Source: CAYQTE01 sp964420285 (GTDB lineage: Bacteria; Planctomycetota; Phycisphaerae; Tepidisphaerales; Tepidisphaeraceae). From it: a DNA stretch of 8,627 nt. Each line of letters starts with the position of its first letter. Positions within the stretch are counted from its first letter, which is position 1. Positions 5,783 to 8,627 of the stretch are shown one piece after another. The DNA lies in the NCBI GenBank assembly GCA_964420285.1, contig CAYQTE010000125.1:1-8627 (forward strand). Reading direction: 5' to 3'. The position numbers and the translations under genes were made by a program. Below the pieces are notes generated by a model. The model was not told where the DNA came from, did not search any database, and saw only the letters and a program-made list of their open reading frames with translations.

Positions 5783-6975
5783 CACCCAATCCCATACGCA
5801 TTCAATGGATTCAGGACGCGCTGCGGCATGCCAATCTCGACGGATTGGTTGTGTCGCTGGCGTCGAATGTGCTGCTCGTCAGCGGCTATTGGCCGGTTGT
5901 CGGCACGGGCGTCGCCGGGATCAATGCCGATGGGCTGGTCGGCGTTATCTGCCCTGACGACGAACGCGAACTGGCGATGTCCGGACACGCGAAGGAATTC
6001 GTCTCGATCCATCCGGGGAGCCTGAGCGACCAGCGCTCGGCCGCCAGCAGTCTTTACGGGCCGCTGAACGAACTGCTCAATCGCCTGTCTTTGCGGGGGC
6101 GGCGAATTGGAGTCGATTCCAACGCCCACGTTCCCGCGCCGTATGCGTCGATGCACATTTACGGCCACGTGCTGACGGACTGCCTGGCGCGATCCGATTC
6201 AAGAATGACCGTCAGCATCGTGGACGATCGCCTTGAGGAACTCCGCGCCGTCGCCTCGCCAACGGAATTGGAAAAGATTCGCCTGGCGCATCGCATTGCC
6301 GGCGCGGCGTTCACGGCCGGTGCCGCGCAACTGCGGCCGGGGCTGATCGAATCGCAAGCGGCCGTTGCATTCGCCGATATTCTCGACGATCCGCGCGGGC
6401 TGGTCGATCTGAATCACTCTCGCGCCCACGGATTTGCCTGGTGCATGTCCGGTCCCAATAGCGCATCGGCATGCGCCGCATACGGCCGGTCGCGCGGGCG
6501 AGTGCTGTCGGCCGGCGATCTGGTGCTGGTCCACAGCAATTCCACGGTTGATGGCTTCTGGACGGATGTGACGCGGACGTTCTGCCTCGGCGGGCCGGAT
6601 GCCCGGCAGCAGAAGATGTTCGACGCGGTCTTCGCCGCCCGGCATGTGGCGCTGGACTTGATTCGCCCCGGCGTCGCCGCCGCCAAGGTCGATCAGGCCG
6701 CACGCGAAGAACTGGCCCGCCGCGGGTTTACCAGCGAATTCCGCCACGGCACCGGCCACGGCGTGGGCTACTCCGCCATCGACGGCAACGCCCAGCCGCG
6801 ACTGCATCCGGCCTCGAAGGACATCCTCCGCGAAGGCAACGTCTTCAACGTCGAACCCGCCATCTACATCGACGGCTACGGCGGCATCCGCCACTCCGAT
6901 GTGGTCGCCGTTACCGCCACCGGCGTCGAACTTCTCACCGATTTCCAGAGCGATCTGGCGTCGGTGACGAAATAG
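5779..6975 (+). CDS. M24-family 'pita-bread' protein (Xaa-Pro aminopeptidase-like)
   Basis: A 398-aa protein with the two-domain layout of prolidase, aminopeptidase P and creatinase: an N-terminal creatinase-like domain (about 1-155), the linker LRAVASPTELEKIRLAH (155-171), then the M24 catalytic fold (about 172-392). M24 peptidases use two metal ions held by Asp, Asp, His, Glu and Glu. Asp263 (WTDVTRTF), His327 (HGTGHGVG, 323-330) and Glu359 (NVEPAIYI) are present. The first Asp is replaced by His252 (LVLVHSNS) and the last Glu by Ser373 (GGIRHSD). This may be a one-metal or altered peptidase, or a non-peptidase enzyme as creatinase is. No signal peptide is seen, so it is probably cytoplasmic. 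It is coupled to the hydrolase by the ATGA overlap and lies 182 bp before the small-protein array. Confidence 0.85.
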   Translation: MTPNPIRIQWIQDALRHANLDGLVVSLASNVLLVSGYWPVVGTGVAGINADGLVGVICPDDERELAMSGHAKEFVSIHPGSLSDQRSAASSLYGPLNELLNRLSLRGRRIGVDSNAHVPAPYASMHIYGHVLTDCLARSDSRMTVSIVDDRLEELRAVASPTELEKIRLAHRIAGAAFTAGAAQLRPGLIESQAAVAFADILDDPRGLVDLNHSRAHGFAWCMSGPNSASACAAYGRSRGRVLSAGDLVLVHSNSTVDGFWTDVTRTFCLGGPDARQQKMFDAVFAARHVALDLIRPGVAAAKVDQAAREELARRGFTSEFRHGTGHGVGYSAIDGNAQPRLHPASKDILREGNVFNVEPAIYIDGYGGIRHSDVVAVTATGVELLTDFQSDLASVTK

Positions 6976-7010
6976 GCATTGCCTACCCGAAAACCGGTAA
7001 TTCGCCGAAT

Positions 7011-7047
7011 TTCCGATTCTGCCGGAACTTTACGCCGTGCTTGGCGT
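7011..7047 (+). terminator. Two small hairpins between the M24 gene and the array
   Basis: TTCCG (7011-7015) pairs with CGGAA (7023-7027) across a 7-nt loop and is followed by CTTT. A second stem, ACGCC (7032-7036) with GGCGT (7043-7047), follows at once. Both are short and lack a real T-tract. They could mark the end of the hydrolase-M24 transcript. In the 6976-7157 gap I see no promoter I trust for the array. Confidence 0.25.
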
Positions 7048-7157
7048 CTACAGGGAATGGCCGGCCACGCAACACAACGCCCGGCGGTCGGTAGAACGTG
7101 TTGGCGGCGCTGTCGATAGAGGCGGCCGAGGAACCACGTTTATCAGGAGATGCACAC

Positions 7158-7379
7158 ATGCGGACATTTCTCAAGGCAATCTTGGTCGGAAGCGCGCCGG
7201 CATTCGCTGTCACCTGCATCGTGGGGGTCGCCATGTCCTCCGCCAGCAGTAGCCCCAATGCCGATCCGGGCATGGCCGGCATTGTTCCACTGGCCGAGCC
7301 GGGAACACAGCCATCGACTCAGCCGGCCACGCAACCTACTCCGCCGATGCCTCGAAGTATCCGCGGTATTCGCTCTTGA
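7158..7379 (+). CDS. Small TQP-repeat leader protein, array copy 1
   Basis: A 73-aa protein of unrecognised family. The frame is open back to 7098, but ATG 7158 is chosen because it follows TCAGGAGATGCACAC and aligns with the starts of the other copies. Residues 1-30 are a hydrophobic leader (MRTFLKAILVGSAPAFAVTC at 1-20) with two basic residues near the N-terminus, like a signal peptide or membrane anchor. Cys20 is the only cysteine. Residues 31-49 differ from all other copies. TQPSTQPATQP (50-60) is shared. The C-terminus, PRSIRGIRS, is basic and is the only complete copy not ending G-x-R-G. It is also the most divergent copy, so possibly the oldest or under different constraint. No enzymatic motif is seen. 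Probably exported or membrane-bound (inferred). Confidence 0.75.
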   Translation: MRTFLKAILVGSAPAFAVTCIVGVAMSSASSSPNADPGMAGIVPLAEPGTQPSTQPATQPTPPMPRSIRGIRS

Positions 7380-7412
7380 TTGATCGAACAGGCCAAATTT
7401 GGAGACCCACGC

Positions 7413-7655
7413 ATGAAAACAATGCTCAAGACGATCGTGGCCGGAAGCGCACCGGCGTTCCTCGTCACCTGCGCACTGGGCGCGGGAGTCGGAGGCGCCG
7501 ATACTCGCACAATTTCCGGCTTCCGAAACGCTGCCCCGACTCCATTGGATGCTCCCGGCACACAGCCGTCCACACAGCCGGCGACCCAACCCGCCCCGGC
7601 CCCGCCGCCGGTACGGCGAGGTGGTGTAGGTGGCCTCGCCGGCCGCCGCGGTTGA
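7413..7655 (+). CDS. Small TQP-repeat leader protein, array copy 2
   Basis: 80 aa, starting at ATG 7413 behind a TTGGAGA ribosome site, 33 nt after copy 1. The leader is MKTMLKTIVAGSAPAFLVTC, followed by ALGAGVGGAD. The first 25 codons differ from copy 3 at only two bases, both silent. The shared block TPLDAPGTQPSTQPATQP (43-60) precedes a Pro-rich stretch and a Gly/Arg-rich tail ending GRRG. Cys20 is the sole cysteine. The sequence before it (FLVT) resembles a lipobox but has Thr at -1, where Gly, Ala or Ser is normal, so lipidation is uncertain. Homology with five neighbours makes this a real gene despite its size; the function is unknown. Confidence 0.8.
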   Translation: MKTMLKTIVAGSAPAFLVTCALGAGVGGADTRTISGFRNAAPTPLDAPGTQPSTQPATQPAPAPPPVRRGGVGGLAGRRG

Positions 7656-7684
7656 TGAAAGACTCAAGATCAGGAGATGCTCAC

Positions 7685-7927
7685 ATGAAAACAATGCTCA
7701 AGACGATCGTGGCCGGAAGCGCGCCGGCGTTCCTCGTCACCTGCGCTCTGGGCGCGGGATTGTCGGCCGGCGATACTGGCGCGCGTCCCGGCATCCGTAA
7801 CACCGCTTCGACTCCATTGGATGCTCCGGGGACGCAGCCGTCCACACAGCCTGCGACGCAACCCGCCCCGGCCCCTCCCCGCGTGCCTAGCCCTGGCGGG
7901 GGCCGCGGCGCGGGCTATCGCGGATGA
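7685..7927 (+). CDS. Small TQP-repeat leader protein, array copy 3
   Basis: 80 aa, the closest relative of copy 2 and of identical length. ATG 7685 follows TCAGGAGATGCTCAC, and the spacer from copy 2 is 29 nt. Residues 1-25 equal copy 2. Residues 26-42 diverge (LSAGDTGARPGIRNTAS), and TPLDAPGTQPSTQPATQP (43-60) is again identical. The tail is RVPSPGGGRGAGYRG: different sequence, same length, same terminal G-x-R-G. A signal-peptidase I site after LSA (about residue 28) is possible. The gap to copy 4 is much longer (113 nt) than the other spacers. Confidence 0.8.
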   Translation: MKTMLKTIVAGSAPAFLVTCALGAGLSAGDTGARPGIRNTASTPLDAPGTQPSTQPATQPAPAPPRVPSPGGGRGAGYRG

Positions 7928-8040
7928 TTTTTCGCGATTTTGCGCGCGCCTCGGCCGCGAAGAGCGTCTAATACACTGGCGGGAGCGTGGTTGCTCGAAC
8001 CGGGTCGGGAATCATTCATGTTCGACGAGGGAATACTCCT
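7928..8040 (+). other. Long spacer between array copies 3 and 4
   Basis: This 113-nt gap is about four times the usual array spacer. It holds a weak inverted repeat, TTCGCG (7931-7936) and CGCGAA (7956-7961), with a 19-nt loop. It also holds ATACACTGGCGG (7971-7982), whose TACACT could be a -10 box for copies 4-6 and which recurs upstream of purU. No -35 is evident. I see no decayed gene copy in it. Confidence 0.35.
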
Positions 8041-8250
8041 ATGAAGACCTCTCTCAAAGTTGCCATGATCGGAAGCGCACCGGCATTTCTCGTGACCTGC
8101 GGGCTGGGAGCGGTAATGTCCGCCAGCGCCACTCGCAACGCGCACATCATCAACAGGATCGTTCCTGCTTCATTGGACGCGGCGGGGACGCAGCCGTCCA
8201 CGCAACCCGCCCCGATCCCGTACCCGGCCGTTTCCGGCTTTCGCGGCTGA
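8041..8250 (+). CDS. Small TQP-repeat leader protein, array copy 4
   Basis: 69 aa, ATG 8041. Its ribosome site is the poorest of the array: GAGG at 8027-8030, 10 nt before the start, where other copies have AGGAG. The leader is MKTSLKVAMIGSAPAFLVTC and continues GLGAVMSASA, giving an AxA-type signal-peptidase I site after residue 30. Residues 31-49 are variable (INRIVPASLDAAG near the end). TQPSTQP (50-56) is one repeat shorter than in copies 1-3. The tail is short and ends SGFRG. It pairs with copy 5 by length (69 aa) and the shared NRI at 38-40. Function unknown. Confidence 0.78.
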   Translation: MKTSLKVAMIGSAPAFLVTCGLGAVMSASATRNAHIINRIVPASLDAAGTQPSTQPAPIPYPAVSGFRG

Positions 8251-8279
8251 ATTTTCAAGCCCAATCAGGAGATTCGCCC

Positions 8280-8489
8280 ATGCAAACAATGCTCAAAGTC
8301 GCCGTGGCCGCAAGCGCACCGGCATACCTCGTGACCGGCGGCCTTGGAACGGCATTGTCCGCCAGCGGCGCTCTTGGCGGGCCTGCTGTCAACAGGATCG
8401 CGCCGGCTCCAGTAGATGCGCCCGCAACACAGCCGGCGACTCAGCCCATCCCACCGCCGCCGACGGTCGTTCTCGGCCTTCGTGGCTGA
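8280..8489 (+). CDS. Small TQP-repeat leader protein, array copy 5 (lacks Cys20)
   Basis: 69 aa, ATG 8280 behind TCAGGAGATTCGCCC, with a 29-nt spacer from copy 4. It keeps the leader shape (MQTMLKVAVAASAPAYLVTG), but residue 20 is Gly (GGC) instead of the Cys found in the other five copies, so this protein has no cysteine. TQPATQP spans 50-56 and the tail ends LGLRG. The loss of Cys argues that the residue is either not essential or that this copy has changed function. The frame is otherwise intact with a good ribosome site, so decay is not obvious. Confidence 0.77.
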   Translation: MQTMLKVAVAASAPAYLVTGGLGTALSASGALGGPAVNRIAPAPVDAPATQPATQPIPPPPTVVLGLRG

Positions 8490-8518
8490 TCCGCCAACAT
8501 GCAAAAGGAGATGCCCAC

Positions 8519-8627
8519 ATGACCACATTTCTCAAAGTCGCTGTAGCGGGAAGCACACCGGCATTTCTCGTGACCTGCGCCCTGGGGGCGGGATTGCCCG
8601 CTGGCGACACTCGCTCGGAGCCTGCCA
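8519..8627 (+). CDS. Small TQP-repeat leader protein, array copy 6 (cut by window end)
   Basis: Only the first 36 codons are visible. ATG 8519 follows AAAAGGAGATGCCCAC, again after a 29-nt spacer. The leader is MTTFLKVAVAGSTPAFLVTC with Cys20, then ALGAGLPAGDTRSEPA. It matches copies 2 and 3 after the Cys and copies 4 and 5 at residues 6-8 (KVA), so it is a mosaic of the two subgroups. The TQP block and tail lie beyond the window. Confidence 0.7.
   Translation, partial: MTTFLKVAVAGSTPAFLVTCALGAGLPAGDTRSEPA

Larger units (their letters stand above)
7141..8627 (+). repeat. Tandem array of at least six homologous small genes
   Basis: Six copies of one gene type lie head to tail, each with its own ribosome site. 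Starts are at 7158, 7413, 7685, 8041, 8280 and 8519; start-to-start distances are 255, 272, 356, 239 and 239 bp. Three spacers (2-3, 4-5, 5-6) are exactly 29 nt, the first is 33 nt and the third 113 nt. Copies 2 and 3 (80 aa each) and copies 4 and 5 (69 aa each) look like the most recent pairs. The array continues past the window end. Confidence 0.9.

Noticed and set aside
7675..7688. Mini-ORF ATG CTC ACA TGA overlapping the copy 3 start
   Set aside because: A three-codon frame also appears by chance before copy 6 but is not closed before copy 1 and is absent before copies 2, 4 and 5. It is simply AGGAGATG plus spacer.
7143..7694. 183-aa minus-strand frame across array copies 1-2
   Set aside because: It is antisense to two array genes that have ribosome sites and conserved protein sequence. 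The repeats in the antisense product are only echoes of the gene duplication.
7931..7961. Intrinsic terminator between copies 3 and 4
   Set aside because: The 6-bp stem has a 19-nt loop and no T-tract on the plus strand, so it is too weak to call.
7141..8627. CRISPR or non-coding repeat array
   Set aside because: Units are 239-356 bp with intact reading frames, ribosome sites and mostly silent differences in the conserved blocks. There are no short identical repeats with regular unique spacers.
7158..8627. Double-glycine (bacteriocin-type) leader in array proteins
   Set aside because: A GG pair at a consistent position is not present; only copies 2 and 5 have GG, at different places.

Overview
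The window is high-GC DNA (by eye about 60-65% G+C) with densely packed genes and no rRNA, tRNA, CRISPR array or transposase. The organism cannot be fixed from the sequence alone. Thr-Gln-Pro repeat linkers (TQPATQP), several start codons sitting 6-8 nt behind TAnnnT boxes with no Shine-Dalgarno, and the gene mix are compatible with a Planctomycetota lineage such as Phycisphaerae. That placement is inference and low confidence.

Layout. Bases 1-151 hold a broken copy of the 5' part of an asparagine synthetase gene; 81 bp of it match the intact asnB downstream at 79 of 81 positions. A VapBC-type toxin-antitoxin pair (185-837) lies between the fragment and the intact gene, so the asnB duplication brackets the TA module. 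The intact asnB (920-2806, 628 aa) follows, then a GC-rich hairpin and a 100-aa NIPSNAP/dimeric-barrel-like protein (2902-3204). On the minus strand are purU (formyltetrahydrofolate deformylase, GTG start) and, upstream of it, a LysM lipoprotein. Divergent from these is a plus-strand pair with an ATGA overlap: a membrane-anchored alpha/beta hydrolase and an M24 'pita-bread' protein. The M24 protein has two of its five usual metal ligands replaced.

The last 1.5 kb (7158 to the window end) is the most unusual part. It is a tandem array of at least six homologous small genes, all on the plus strand. Five are complete (69-80 aa) and the sixth runs off the window. Each begins with a near-invariant hydrophobic leader (consensus GSAPAFLVTC at residues 11-20). 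A sequence-variable but length-fixed segment follows, then a TQPxTQP motif that starts at exactly residue 50 in every complete copy, a variable Pro/Gly-rich tail, and in four of five a terminal G-x-R-G. Most copies have a strong AGGAG site, and three of the five spacers are exactly 29 nt. I do not recognise the family; it looks like an expanding set of exported or membrane-anchored small proteins and is the best candidate for an undescribed system here.

How the genes relate: vapB-vapC and hydrolase-M24 are translationally coupled pairs. AsnB and PurU are metabolic housekeeping functions (Asn synthesis; formate and THF supply). The link between the small-protein array and its upstream neighbours is unproven.
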